Source: Pholiota molesta
Taxonomy: Eukaryota; Basidiomycota; Agaricomycetes; Agaricales; Strophariaceae
Assembly: GCA_014925825.1 (NCBI GenBank)
Contig: JACGCK010000095.1
Coordinates: 62,001 to 126,000, forward strand
DNA: 64,000 bases
Direction: 5' to 3'
Shown here one piece after another: positions 37,501 through 50,530 of the stretch. Below the pieces are notes generated by a model. The model saw nothing but the letters and a program-made list of their open reading frames with translations, searched no databases and was not told the DNA's origin. Numbering within the stretch: position 1 is the stretch's first letter; each line of letters begins with the position of its first letter. Both the position numbers and the translations under genes were made by a program.

Positions 37501-39205
37501 TGCCTTATGTTCTCTCTGGTACGCAAGAGAAAACGGTTGCCAAACCCGCGCTCGCTGCTCTATCCTCTATGTCGTAAGTCTTCTCTCATTCTTGTCTCTT
37601 TGCAATTGCTCACACCTATGTTGTTGCTAGCGTAAAACTCGGCCCGCGTATTATTCCGTTCTTCCGAACAATCATTTCGCAGAGTATCACTGTTCTGCGT
37701 GGTAATGAAACAGGTACAGCTGGGTTTTTTTTGCGATTTGCATCATTTACTCACCAACGGTGTACTAGGCTTATTCACTGACGCCTTTGCGATCTTGGAC
37801 GGATTATTATCCACTATTCCCACTTTCTGGGGAAGTGGTGAAGTAACTCAGGTTGTATCTCTGTACATTGATCAGTCTTCATTGGATCCAAAAATGGTCT
37901 CATCTTTGACCGCCCTTGCCAAATCGCTGGCGAAACGAGCCCCATCCAAGGTACTCTTGCAAACACTCCTCGATATGTGGCAGCCTCTCCAGTCTTCGAA
38001 AAACTTGGTATGGTTTCCTTTTTGTTCCCAACCGCATATCCCTGAACTACATAATCTCTAGCAAAAGATATCTGCATATTTCGAAGTGTTTTCGAGAGCT
38101 TTGCAGCATGCCGATCGACCTACTGTATTGGCAAACCTTAGAGGCTCTTTCAGCAACTTCCTGGAGGCATTGGACATTGTCAAAGTTGACAATAAGGTAC
38201 CTACAACAACTTCTTGATTATTGCAATGTTAATATACTTTTTAGGCGCAATCCCCCGTTATTGCGGCCTTCAAAGAGCTTACGGTCAAACTCAACGAAGC
38301 TGCATTTAAACCTCTATTCCGTCGCCTCTATGATTGGGCTTTCGTGGAAGATACAGGTAGGCTTGTCCAAGCTTATGTTTTGGCGACCTACATCTTGACA
38401 TGTTTTTAGACGACGACGCCCGGAAAGTCACTTTCGGCCATCTATACATCCACCTCTTGGACTTCTTCAAGGTAACGAATATTCTCTCAACACAGTGAGG
38501 TAGCATTACTTACGCAACGTGATGCGTAGGGCTTGATGGTCCCATATATGAGTTTCCTGTTACAGCTCTTCTGCGATATCTTGGCCTCTTTCGCGGCATC
38601 TAAATTGGACGATTTCCCTCTCTGGTCGTCTATTGTGAAAATCCTTACCTTGACATTGAATTTCGATGATGGCGGTAAGTCGCACGTTGCTTTATAACGT
38701 CGTATCTCATTTTTGCTTTGTTTGTAGGATTTTGGCGCGATGATAAACTTCGACAACTTTCCGTTCCGTTAACAGCACAAATCCAGGTTTGCGTCAAGCC
38801 TGACTTCAATGAGGGCAGACAAGAACTCCAAGACTGCCTTGGGGCGCTTGTAGAGAACGTTATCGACGACACTATTCTAAAAACTGTCAACTTGAATCTG
38901 CTTATGCATACACGCTCCGAAGACCCACGTGTCCGCATCTGTGCTCTGTCATCAGTCGAGGCATTGTGGCGCTCTAATGGCGGAAAATTAATTGGTATGT
39001 GCTTCGTTTGCATAATAAAAATAATATATTTCGTTTTCGACCTTTATAACGCATAAAATACTGACAATGCATAACAGGATTTGTGGCCGAGACAGCGACA
39101 TTCATCGCAGAGTGTGGGGAGGACGAGAACGACATGGTTGTGAAAGAGTCCTTTAGATTGAAGGATGCAGTCGAAAGTGTAGCTGGCAAGATAGATGGAC
39201 TATGA
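31505..39205 (+). CDS. UTP10: UTP10/HEATR1, U3 snoRNP (SSU processome) component
   Basis: Large HEAT-repeat protein of the t-UTP/UtpA subcomplex needed for pre-18S rRNA transcription and processing in the nucleolus. It starts MSSLAAQLAQTASLNASLL and continues RSRRKPTLSYLFTGKEA, the diagnostic UTP10 N-terminus. The C-terminus is ECGEDENDMVVKESFRLKDA then VESVAGKIDGL. About 26 exons with introns of roughly 50-70 bp; early borders are 31505-31875, 31928-32023, 32077-32583, 32634-32720, 32781-33051, 33105-33254 and 33305 onward. HEAT-type helices dominate the whole length (about 2,000 residues, within the fungal range). A phase-1 intron of about 65 bp near 33779-33843 is preferred although that stretch is open in frame. 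No internal break was noticed. Confidence 0.92.
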
Positions 39206-39509
39206 GAGATTGCTTATGCCGTGGACTTGGGATGATAGATAGATGGATAGATGGAAAGATGTATTATGTACGAATCGAGAGCGTAGAAGTCAGTAAAGGG
39301 GCAAAAAAAAAGTCATAAAGATCGTGAAAATTTGTCAAGCAAAAAAGAGCGAACAGATGATATGCGATATCCACGGAACCTATAAGATAAGAGGAGAAAA
39401 AGATAAGTATATGAAATTTGGGGAATAAGGTCAATCAATGGCCGAGGTGGGTATAGTAGATATAAAATTGGAAGCAATCCATTGGAGAAGACAAGAATCA
39501 GGGAGTAAC
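39206..39509. other. Intergenic between convergent genes
   Basis: About 300 bp between the UTP10 stop and the PAK-like kinase stop. It contains a short GATA/GATG microsatellite at 39233-39254 and an A-run near 39303; otherwise 3' UTR-like. Confidence 0.5.
39233..39254. repeat. Tetranucleotide GATA/GATG microsatellite
   Basis: GATAGATAGATGGATAGATG: about five tetranucleotide units just after the UTP10 stop. Confidence 0.7.
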
Positions 39510-42500
39510 TCATGCTTCCGTACTTCCTTCTTGGAGTGCTTTCTCAATAGCCATACATTGAGAAAGGAGAAGAACGATGACCTGTCGACCGCACGCCTTG
39601 TGGACGACTAATGAGCTCTACAAACGACATACATCTGTTAGCGCCACGCAATTTGACAAATACCAAAGACCGAAAATCACCTTGAGCAACTCGCTTGGGT
39701 TAGGCCTAACTGCAGCAGGCTCTGAGCATTTGCGCAAGAACTCGTGGAAGGCGGGCGAGAATAGCTCTGGTTGGCGGAGAGGCGGCCAGCGATCTGCAAG
39801 TTGTTGGCTATCGACGAATGGGGGGTCTTGCTGGGCCATTTCCCACACAGTTGCGCCGAGAGACCAAACATCGACTTTCAGGGCGTCGTAGGGTGGTCTG
39901 AAGGGGAGAGTCAATTAGTAACAATACCATTCGTGATGTAGATTAAAAATATTTACTTTCGGACTTCTGGGGCCTAGTGAACGAAAGTGAAAAGTTTGTT
40001 AGTCAACGTTGTCAGTGCTCGTACGTGGACAAAAAAGACTTGCCTGCCAGTATGCAACTCCAACTATGTCCGAACGCATAGGTGACTCGCGTGTAACTTG
40101 AACAGCATTCGAGAAATCAGCTATAATAAAAGATCAGCAATGCAGAGTAAAAGACCGCAAGAACAGAAAGTACCAAGTTTGAGAACGCCATGTTTATCGA
40201 GGAGTAAATTATCTGATCGAACGTCGCGATGAGCAATGTTGTGGCGCTGCAGGTATTCCAATGCACATAGGACCTAGTAGAAAGAGTAAGCAAGTGAATC
40301 CAACGTCTCGCAAAACGACCTTACATCGCTAGTGAATCTCGCAATCGTTCTCTCTTGCAGCTGCAGACCATCACCCACAAGGCTAATGATGTCCGCCAAA
40401 CTCCTCTCCATGAGCTCCATGCGTACCCAGAGCGAGTCCTCCTGCAAATCCACGTACACCCCATCCATTCCAAGCACATTGTCATGCCACAGCCCACGCA
40501 TAAGCGTCAGCTCGCGCCGCAGATCTACAAGCTTCGGCGACCCAGACGGCACGATCGCCACGCTCTTGATAGCCACGAGTACCGTGCGCCCAGCCATGAT
40601 CTCGTCCGCATCCTTCGCTTTGACGAGCGGCGGCAGTCTGAGCTTGGCCGCCGTCTCTGGATTAAGAACCGCAGCGAAGACACTGCCGGACTCGCCCTCC
40701 GCGATCTCCTTCATGTCTAGGTAATGTTCTCGGGGATCAACCGCCTCGTCTATGAATTCTTCCAAGGGAGCGACTACGGTCGAGAGCCATCCTCGATAGC
40801 GCTGGAAGGGCGAAAGAGGGGTCGATGTGCCCGGCGTGCTCATGCTCGTTGTGAGCGGCATGTTACCGCCACCTGAGAGCGGCGCGTCGCTAATGATAAT
40901 CGTAGGCCGCGAAACACTATTCGGCGATGGCGTAGCTGGGGCTGCCGCCGCCGCCGCCGCGGTAGCAGCAGCAGCAGCAGCAGCAGCTTCAGCCTCCATC
41001 GTTTCCTCATCAGGATAACCCTCGAATGGTGGTTCATATTGATCGTCCTTCAAACTCGTGTGTGTACGCGCATGTATATTGGGCATGTGCATGTGGGCGC
41101 GCTGGTCAAAGAGCATCCTGTCTGGGGTAGGAGAGGGCGTCTGTGTGCCATCGAGGTAGTAGAAAAGTGGTGAACCGATGCCGCCGTCCGTCGTAGGCGT
41201 AGGATTTAGTTCTTGTTCCTGAGAACTCGAAGAAGAGCCATTGGAGCCAGACTCCTCACTGCCAGTACCACCGAAATGCGAGCTCAAAGGTGAAGGTGGA
41301 TGTTTGGCTTCAGTTACCATTCCTAGCCCACCGGGTGTAGATGACCCAGTCGGCGATGATGGAGACCTCTCTGAGTCTCTCGAGCGGTCCAATCTGCGCT
41401 TATCAATGACATAGGCGCCCGTCCTGCGCGCAATAGAGACGTTCCGCACAATCGTCGTCGCGGCCAACGCAGTAACCGTAAGCGTCGACGAACTACTCCG
41501 GCTCGAATCGCGGTTCGTATCGCGCTCCGGTAATTGATGATCCGTATCCTGTTCCCGTGAATGCGACACAGTGAGCAGACGTCCAGAATTATCGCGCTCT
41601 GGGCTTGGCGTCCTAGGTCTGAGCTGATTCTGTCCAACTTGTACCACCTCGATAGCACCGTAAGCGCTATATGGATCCTCTTCATCACTGTAATCGCTGC
41701 CACTGCCGAGGTCATCTTCGTCTTCTTCCTCGTCTATGTCACCACCATGTCCTCCCAGCTGAGTCCTCCCTCGCTGCTCCTCGGCCGGCTGCCTCGTGCC
41801 CAACACGCCCTCGTTCGCCCGGATCTGGCGCTGCGCCTCCATGCGCTCCTCCTCGGGCGTAAATGGTAGCGTCGCCGAGTATGCCTCCGTAACCGCCGCA
41901 GAGTACGTCGGCGACTGGCCAACGAGGTCGCCCACCGTGCGCGCCGGGTTGGCGCCTGCAGCAGCCGCGAGGCCGACAGGGGGCAGCGACAACGCCGCAG
42001 GAACAGGCGCTCCGTGTGCTTGTCCGTGCGAGAGACCCAGGCCCGCGCTGCGCAGAACGCCCTGCGCGCCTGGGGGCAGTGCAGCGGAGAGATGGAGCCC
42101 AGGGATCGAGTTCATCATGCCAGCGTCCATCATATGCTCGATCTCGTTCCATAGCTGAGCGGAGTCCGGGCCCGCTGACGATCCCGCGGGCGATACGACG
42201 CCTTCTGCCGCCGTCGACCACGCCGTCGGCGGTGGGCTGAGCAAGCCCGCTGCTGCCACTGCTGATGATGATGGCGGCGGCGCCCGCGAGGTTGAGGCAT
42301 CCGCGGCGTCCAAAGTCGGCTTGCGCTGGGGCAGGGGTTTGTTCATGCTCATGGTCGCGCTGAGCGGAGTCGGTGGGGGTAAAACGTTTGGCGTTGGCGT
42401 TGGCGGCACAAAACGCGCCGTCGTCGGGGGTTCGGCAACGCCAGACAGCGGTGCAGGCGAATCATGACTAGACGCTGACTGCGACACACTGTTGTTGACC

Positions 42501-45500
42501 GTATGCGCCTGGAAGGGTGGCCGCGAGCGCGAATTTGAGCGCGAACGCTCGTACGTGCTGCTTGCGCTGGAGGCGCCGGTCCGCGCGCCGGTACCAACGG
42601 CGAACGGGTGCGGCGGCAGAGGCAGAGGGGGAATGGATTGGCCGCCAAGTGGGAGAGAAGATGAGGATGAGGATAATGAGCCAGCATTGGAGCGGGCTGC
42701 GACAATCGGGGGGATAGGACGTTGTGGGGGTGGCTTCGAACTGGGCAGCGGCTGGCCAGCTTTACGCATCCGCTGCGAAGGTGTCGATGCACGCACCACC
42801 GGCTCTGATTGTTGAGTTTGCGATTGCGATTGTGAATGTGAGTGCGCCATTAGCGCCGGTGGTCGGGCCGTCATACCACCGCCCTGAGTCGCTGTTGAAG
42901 GCGCGCTCGTCGGTTCCTTTTCTCTTGACCTTGCTGCCTCGCCTCCAAGCCTCAGATCTGGCCCCATGCCGAATCCCAGCTCTTGGCCAGCTGCAGACAA
43001 CGAGATGCCCGAGAGCAGCGACTCCGACCACGCCGACAGGTCCGAGCTGCCCGAGTACTGGTGCAGCGACAGGCGCGGCGGTAGCGCGGGCGCCTTCTTC
43101 GTAACCAGCGCTGCACCCGATGTCGCCGTCGTATCCGGCGGTGACGATGCCGAAGAGGATGATGCGCCACCGGCCTTGGCGAAGCCCGCCCTGGCCGCCG
43201 CCCCAGTCGGCATCGGGGGCGGCGACGAGGCCTCGGGTATGCTGTCCAGCGACGTCGTCGAACCCGATTTCTTGTGCCCGCCTCTGCCACCAATTCCGAG
43301 CGCCAGCGAGCGCAGACTGCCGCCGCTCTGGCTCGTTTTCAGGCGCAGGCTCGGCGTGCTCCGGCTCGCCGACACCTGGCTGCGCACCGACGTTTTCCGC
43401 TGCAGCTGCCCGTCCGGCCCAGCACCTGACGCGCTTCGCTTCAGCGCCGCCCGTGCCAGACTCTCGCTACTCTGATTCGCGCTCCTCTGCCCTGCACTCG
43501 CGTCCGTGCCCGCCCGCGGGCGGCGGTAGATCTCCCATACCGGCGGACCCGCTTCCTCCGGCAGCGACACGAACTCCTCGTCCGAGCCCTCGCCTTCCCC
43601 GTCGCCCTCTCCCTCGTGTTCTTCCTCCGCGGCACTCTCCGCAGGCGCCGCCGCGCCGCGCCGGTTCCTGAACGACGCCGCAAGCCCGCTCGTGATGCCG
43701 CTCTTCTTCTTCTTCGCGCCGTTGGCGGGCGCGCTGGCGCTGGACGACCCCGACGGCGTGCGCTGCGTCATCTTCGCCACGCCGCCGCGCATCGCGCCGA
43801 CGAGCGAGCCGCCCTTGCTCACGACGCTCGCCAGCGACGTCGAGGTGCTCGTCTTCCACGTCTGCCCCGTGGCCAGCGACGGGTTCGACGCGGACGCAGC
43901 GGCCGCTACGGGCACCGCCAGCAAGGACGCCGCGTGCCCCTCGGAGCCATGTGTCGACGCCGAGCCCTCCTTGGACTTGGCCTTGCCGAGCTTGGTCCCC
44001 CATATGCTCGACTTCTTCTCCTTCGGGCGGTTGGGCGCGTCGAGATCGACCCGCGCGTCCGCGTCCACCTCCTCCACCTCCACGCACTCCGCGCTCCTTC
44101 CCGCACCCGCACCTGCACCCACGCGCCGTGGTCTGCTCCCACCAGCCTCCCCTCGCCGTCCGTGCTATCGCCATTCATCACCTTGAACCCACTCGCGCCG
44201 CCAGGCCCGCCCACCGCTTGCCCACGCCCCACGGTACCAGGCAACGTGCTGCTCGCGGAAAACGCGGACTCTGAGCCCAGGCGCAGCGGCGCGCGTGCTA
44301 GCGGTGTGTCGTCATCCGTGTCTATGTCCGAGGTGTCGTAAGCGCCGGGCTGTGTGTACGCGGATTATAATCCGTACTGGTATCGGCGGGATTGTACTTG
44401 TAAGCTACGGAATTGTTGAGGCCGGCGAAGGATGTGTTGTTGGTGTTGTCCATTGTGTCATGATTGGAACTGATGATATGAGGCGGAGTTAGTATGACAA
44501 GATAAGATGTGCGAACAATAGTAGATAGAGTGCGAAATGAAGCGATATAAATGAATGATCGCTTCGTCTTTGGACATCCCTCGGGAATATCAAAAAAATA
44601 AAAAAGTAATCAAGTGCACGCGCGTCAGGAAATCAATATCATCAAAGAACGCGCGATTTCAGCCCACATGAATGCCTTTTGAGCCCTAAGGCGAAGGCAC
44701 TTAAGAAGATCGTCCAAAGAACAAAGAATGAAAGAATGAATGAAATATAAGCGATGGGTAAAAGGGTATCGAAATTCCCGATGGATGAGAGGGCGTAGCG
44801 CGGTCTGATCGTGAGCAACTCGCCAGCTTCTGCTTTCGCGTGTACATTCCTGATGCGCACTCACGCAGCATCAGTGGACACCGCATGCGACTAAAGCCGT
44901 CCGCGGACCAGAGAAACACCTCCTGTGGGCGGATGTGACGGGGGATAGAGAGCAAAAGAGAACAGCAGACCAACCACCCGAGATGAGTGGGATTGGAAAC
45001 TGCGGGCAAAGACCTCCGCGCAATGCAATGAAGGGCAAAAAAAAAAAAAAAGCAAACACCAGGAAAATCGGAAATGCGAAAGAAAAAGAAGAAAGCAGAA
45101 TGCACGAATGACTCACGAGCTTCCAGAATACTCTTCGCTATAGCCCACCGTTGACTGCGACGCCTGATTCGCCTTATGCCCCCCTCCGCTCCGCATCGCC
45201 TCCTCCACCAAGTCCGCCTCAAGCGGCGATGGCGGTTTCCGCCTCGGAGGCGGCGGCCTCCGTGTTGATAGGGGTGTATTCGTACCCGTACTCGAACTGG
45301 CAGTCGCATTGGAGCCGGTGGAAGTAGACGTGCTGATGCTGGCCAACACTGGCCGCGGAGGAAAGGGCGACGACGCCGGGTCCGGCGCCACCGCAGACGG
45401 CGGCCCGCGGTGCAGCGACGTCGAGCGGGGCAAAGGGTGCGCGAGGATGGGCACGGCCGCAGAGGACGTCGCGGGGAAGGGGAAGGCCATCCCGGCGGGG

Positions 45501-46323
45501 CTCTGCGGGCGCTCGTTGTAGAGGTAGCGCAGGTCGGGCGGTGAGCGTATGCCCGCGGCGCGGCGCGCCTGGATGGCGGCGATCTCCTCCTCGGTGAAGC
45601 CGGCGGTGGCGAGCGACGTGGACCACGACGGGGGGATGCCGATGTACCTAGAACACAGGATCAGCGGGGATGCAGCGGACAACAACAACGCCAACGCCAC
45701 AATCCGTCTCCAACGCAGCGCGGCGATGCAAGGACTCACCCTTCGTCGACATGGATATTGTGCTAACAAAACCATCCACATCAGCGGCTGTCAGAGCATC
45801 GAGAGCGGGCGGGGAGACACACCTGGAAGTTCCACGGCAGGGATATGCCGTCGTCCTCCTGCGGGGGCGGGGGCAGGTCGTCGTCCGCGCCGGCGGCGAG
45901 CACGGACCCCACGGGGGCGCTGCTGCTCGTGCCCGCGGCGGGCGGCGTGCGCGGGCTGCGCTTCGGGAACTTGAGGAACGCCAGCGCCTTGTCCTTCTTC
46001 GACGCGGTCGAAAGCACCGTCTGCCGCGCCCCGCTCCCGCCGCTGCTGCTGCTGGCGCCGCTGCTGGTGCCGGGGGTGCCGTCGGGCAGCGGCGGCGAGA
46101 GCAGGGAGGGCGTCGAGGCGTTCATCGGGGCGGTGGCGGAGAAGGGCGACGGGGACGGGGAGTGGGCGCGGCGGAGGGCGAACTGGGAGGTGGGGGAGAG
46201 CGGCGACGCCGGGGGGTCGAGGGCTGCGACAAGGCCCGTGCGCTGGTAGATGTCGTCCTTGGGGGGCGGGGGCGGGGGACGAGGGGTGTTTGCGAACTTG
46301 AAGCGGGTGAAGCGCGAGTCCAT
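39510..46323 (-). CDS. CRIB-domain PAK-like protein kinase with very long Ser/Pro-rich linker
   Basis: Likely Cdc42/Rac effector kinase. Proposed exons (5' to 3' on the minus strand): 46323-45823, 45762-45740, 45647-45117, 44469-44409, 44349-44143, 44086-40325, 40273-40174, 40120-40044, 39973-39957, 39897-39681 and 39617-39510. The start [16 protein letters not shown] has strong context (ACCATGG). A CRIB motif [13 protein letters not shown] is split over exons 1 and 2, followed by [18 protein letters not shown]. About 1,300 low-complexity residues follow, including an Ala-rich tract. The kinase domain has a loop [12 protein letters not shown], the lysine in [19 protein letters not shown] in place of DFG, APEVRK and [12 protein letters not shown]. 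The catalytic-loop lysine is Arg. It ends [11 protein letters not shown]. Intron 8 uses a GC donor (CAG|GCAAGT). The split at 44143/44086 is the least certain. Confidence 0.88.
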
Positions 46324-47260
46324 GGTCGCATGCTCGTCGGGGTACTCAGCAAACCGTGGCACACGGCCTTTCCCACAGTACCGTCGCCATCAGCCAAATC
46401 AATCGATCCGTATATATACACTCCCTAAAATACATGTGCTCGATCCTGGTATATATAATGCGTGGATGTGGATAGAATCTCTAACGTCGAAGAGTCCAAC
46501 GAACTGGGCCCAAAATTCAATGCCCAAATTCAAATTTCAAACGAGAAGGCCAAACCCTTAAATGAGCAGGTCACAGCTCGCGGGCGATGGGAGAAAAAAA
46601 TGGAAAATAGCATTCAGAGAAGGAAAATAATATGAACAAGAGGGCGGTGCGGTAAAAAGATAAAAGGATAGTCATCGTCGGTGTCGGTGCCGGTATAGGA
46701 TCCAGAGACGGTCGTAGGCGTCGAGGTCATAAAGAGCCAGAAAAAGAGAATGTCACAAAAAACCATGAAAGAGAGAAGAAAAAAGAGAACACAACAAGAC
46801 TATGTATGTATATCGTACTAAGTACCGGCAACGTTATATGGTGAGTGCAGACGCGATGAAAAATGACATGACGTGACAACAAAAAAATGAAAACCTGACT
46901 AGTGAACGGGCGGACCCCATAAGAATGCCCGTTTCTTCTATTACATGCAATTCGTAACTGTATAAAATGCACCTCCTTGAGAGGCTATGCGGATGGGCGA
47001 TGACAATGGCGATAACTGATAACTGGATGTGGATGTTCGATGTTGATGTTCGACTAGACCGGGGCTTGGGGATGGTAGATGATGATTGCATGCATGTGCC
47101 GTGATAGAGAGACTGAAAACAAAGAAAACAACGAGAAAGAGGCTTGAAAAGTGAAAAGAAAAAGGGAAGAAAAAAAACGCAAAGGGCAAAAGATTCAAAA
47201 AAGCAAAAAAGATTCAACAAAAACCAGAATCTTCATAGAATGCCCGAGCGGAAGAGACAT
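46324..47260. other. Intergenic: kinase promoter and importin 3' region
   Basis: About 940 bp. The part next to 46323 is the promoter of the CRIB kinase. A purine-rich A/G stretch at about 47120-47220 lies near the importin stop and is probably its 3' UTR. No gene is supported. Confidence 0.45.
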
Positions 47261-50200
47261 CTACTGCGTGGCGATCTTCACCATCTACGAAGAAAACACA
47301 TCAGTCCCAAAAACAATTACCGAAAACGCATCACATACCTCACGCGCCCACCGCATCGTCCTCTTCGTCTCCTCCGGCATCCGGCTCCTCGACCTCAGTT
47401 CAGCCGCCACCCACGGCGCCAGGAACAGCTGCTTGAGCTGACCGTGCGCGAAGCACTCCGCCAGGTCCCCAATCAGGCCGTACCCAAGCCGCATCAGCGC
47501 ATCCGAGCGCTCCTCGTCGCCTAGGCACCGGTGCACGAGCTCCAGTATATTTTGCGAGTGAGGAATGAGAAGGGCGGCTGTTGGAACACGCATATATGCA
47601 GTCAGCGACGGCAGAGATCGAGAAAGAGAGAAAAACATACATTTATCCGACGACTTCAACCCCGTCACAATCCCCGTATACGCCTCCAAGATCCCCTCCC
47701 TCAACTGCCCCACATAATCCACAAGATCATAGTCCAGCGGATTCGGCTCCACCGCGCCCGCCTGCCGCAGCACCCCCATCGTCGTCTCAAAGTACGGCTC
47801 GAACGCAGGCCCGATCGCCAGCGCAATATCCCCAAAGCAGCTGAGGATGGAGATCTTGACATTGCGGTTCAGGACATCGCTCTGCAGATTCTCGAGCAGC
47901 ACCGTCATAAAGGGGCCGGCGTACTGCGCGGACTGTTCGCCGAGCGCACGCGAGATGTCTCCAATGATGCCGACGGCGACCGTGCACAATTGGGTGTCTT
48001 CGTGCGCCTTGAGGGCGGGGTAGAGGTAGGGCAGGAAGGCGGAGATGTAAGGTGCGAAGTTTGCTTCCAGAGCTGTATACGAATGGGAAGATCAGTTGCG
48101 CATTTATATGCATAATTAAACCAAAATATTTACCCGACGCCAGCGCGCCAACGACAAGGAAGGCATCCTCAAGGACCGTCGACGTCTTTCCTGCGCTCTG
48201 GATGAGCTGAAGAATAAGCGTCATGATGCGGTCCGCAAGCGGTTGGATTCCATCGTTCAGCTTGCGTACAACAGTCTGTAGGCAAATTAAAAACCAAACG
48301 ATCAGCCATCTGCACCCAACCCAACTCCTCATAAGCAGGAGTGCACTCACAATGACAACTCCGCACAGATTGCTTTGGAGCTCGTTCCAGTTGTTACGGT
48401 CGTCCACGCCGAGAATTTGGTTCTACATATGCAATCTACATCAATAACCGCCTCCAAAAAAAAACCGTCCAATAATTGCTACTCACCTGAATGCTCAATA
48501 GATGCTCCATGCGCTGGAGGACCGTAACCGCAGTAGTCTGCACAACAGTGATCGACGTGGGTGGCGCCTGTGTAGATACGAAGTGATGGCCTCATACGCC
48601 GCTGTACGGTAGTTGGCTTCGTTTCCAGAGCTAATCATGAATCACATAAGTCACCACAATGTGGCAAGCAAAAAAAAAAAACAGCTACGCACCTCTCAGT
48701 CACCCTCAACAGGGCCTGCACCACACCTTCATAGTACCTCGCCAGCGGGCCGGACGACGACGGCTCACCCTCCTCCTCATAAACGCACTATACTGGTCCG
48801 CCAGGTTCATCAACGCCCAACAGCAGTTCGCCACAATCCTTGGACTATCATTCAAGCCCACCACAGCGCCGAGATCAGCGGGTGCAAGTGCACATCCGGC
48901 TTGATCGTCCCGATGAGCATCGCATATCCGCCCGAGCGTCCACGCCGTCGTGTCCTTGACGTGCAGATTCGCGTCGCCCATCATGTCGATGAGCAGCGGC
49001 AGCGCCTGGTTGACGAGCGGCGTGAGTACCGCGGGGTCCGGGCCCTCGAGGATCGAGCCAAAGGTCATGATCGCCGCCTCGCGGAAGTGCCAGTCCTGGT
49101 CCTTGATGTGCGCCTCGATGAACGGGATCACCGCTGGCACAATCGCGTCCTGCACCGCGCCCGCGAGGAGCGCGAGACAGGTCGCGGCGGCCATCGAACG
49201 TTCCACTCGTCGTCCTCCGCGTCCTCCTCCTGTTTGTGAGAAGCGCAGCAGCACGGGCACGATCTCCGGCAGCGCGATCTTGGCGAAGAACTTGGACTCG
49301 GTCTCGGGACGTCGCCGTACTCCTGAGCCTCCTGAGCCTCAATAGCGAGATCAACTTCTTCCTCGCAGACAGTCGACCAGAATTCGACGGCCTGAAGTGC
49401 GACTCGCTCGTCGGGGTGTTTCATGCCGACAACGGTGAGCTGTGAAAGAGTGAGTTTGATCCGATGATAGATAGGTTTAGCACATACCCCAAAGAGTGCT
49501 TGTTCCATGTAGAGCGACATCTTCTCGTAGTAGAGACTCATGATCCGGACGAGACACTCAAAGGCGCCGACTTGCACCGCAACGGATGCGTTTTGGGTGG
49601 CTTCACAAACTACTTGCATGATGTAGTTGCGCTCGCCCTGTGCGCGATAAGGACCGATTAAAAGGCTAAAAATGCGAGAGCAAGAAGAGAAGACGCACGT
49701 CGCGGTCAAAGTTCTCTCGGACAAATTCGAGCGAGTTGTAGAGCGCATGGATAGCGGCGAGCTGGACCTCTGGCGAGGCTCTTCGCGGCGGGCACCGTGG
49801 ATAACAGCGGTGAGGATCTCGTTGGAACGCAAGCTCAAAATCTCGGGTTTCTGCACAGCAATCAGCGGTGGGCCTGCGCCGACACGGGACTCAGGGACTC
49901 ACAATCGCCTCGCAGATGAATCCGATCGTTTGGAGGGTGGATATGCGGAGGTTGGTGTTGGTCTGGTTGTTGACGAAGCCGAGCAGGATCTCGATGAGGT
50001 CGGGCCACTGGCCCTGGGGCAGCTCGACGGCCGCGATGGCAGAGACGACCTGGGACGCGAAGGCGCCCGCTTTGACTTGGCGGAGCCCAGAGTGATGAGG
50101 GCATCCTGCTTGATCTTGTTCTTTGTCTCAGTGGGCAGACTGAGCCAGCGGTTGACCATGTCTGTCTGGCGGCCAGCCTCCTGCGGAGAAGAGAGATGTG

Positions 50201-50530
50201 AGCGGGGCGGGGGCGGGAGAGGGGGGGACGTACTCGGGCGGTCAGGGCATTTTTGAGGCGAGGCCGGCGCGTTGCGGACGTGGAGAGCGGTGTTCTCGTC
50301 GACGAGGACGGAGGAGAGCATGAGCATGTACTCAGGCTGCGAAAACGATGAGCAGAGGCGCTAGACGGCTAGGAGAGGACGCACATAGTTGTCCTGGGCG
50401 GCGTGCTCCATTTTCTGGGTGGCATCCTGGCGCGTGGCTGCGTCTGGGGGACGGTGAGCGACGACGAGCGCGATGGAGGGGACGACGTACCAGCAGACAG
50501 CGTGTTCGCGAGGAGTTCAGTCGCATTCAT
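47261..50530 (-). CDS. KAP95: Importin subunit beta-1 (Kap95), reading frame broken many times
   Basis: HEAT-repeat nuclear import receptor that binds importin alpha, Ran and nucleoporins. It begins MNATELLANTLSA at 50530. Conserved blocks follow: MEHAAQDNY, YMLMLSSVLVDE, NNQTNTNLRISTLQTIGFI, ERNYIMQVVCEATQ, AVEFWSTVCEEE and MAAATCLALLAGAVQDAIVP. Later come VNQALPLLIDMMGDANLHVK, SPRIVANCCWALMNLADQYS, SQSAQYAGPFM-like sequence and the C-terminal exon MVKIATQ (47284-47261). Exons between about 48560 and 50270 need single-base corrections to stay in frame, near 50257, 50268, 50072, 49785, 49309, 49245, 49205, 48935, 48875, 48782 and 48575. Nearly all are apparent deletions, often in short runs. 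The 3' half (47261-48540) is intact, and splice sites are preserved throughout. Because the gene is essential, sequence error is the first explanation; a decayed copy with an intact paralog elsewhere is possible. Confidence 0.85.

Noticed and set aside
40926..40992. CRISPR or satellite array
   Set aside because: It is an alanine-coding trinucleotide repeat inside an exon, with no spacer structure.
43467..44341. Several long frames on both strands at 43.4-44.3 kb
   Set aside because: High GC removes stops in all frames; only the kinase frame continues for over 3.7 kb and joins by consistent splice sites.
44143..45117. Two separate genes (CRIB protein and kinase)
   Set aside because: The exon at 44409-44469 links both parts in phase, and PAK-like proteins have CRIB followed by kinase; one gene is simpler, though the intron of about 650 bp is long.
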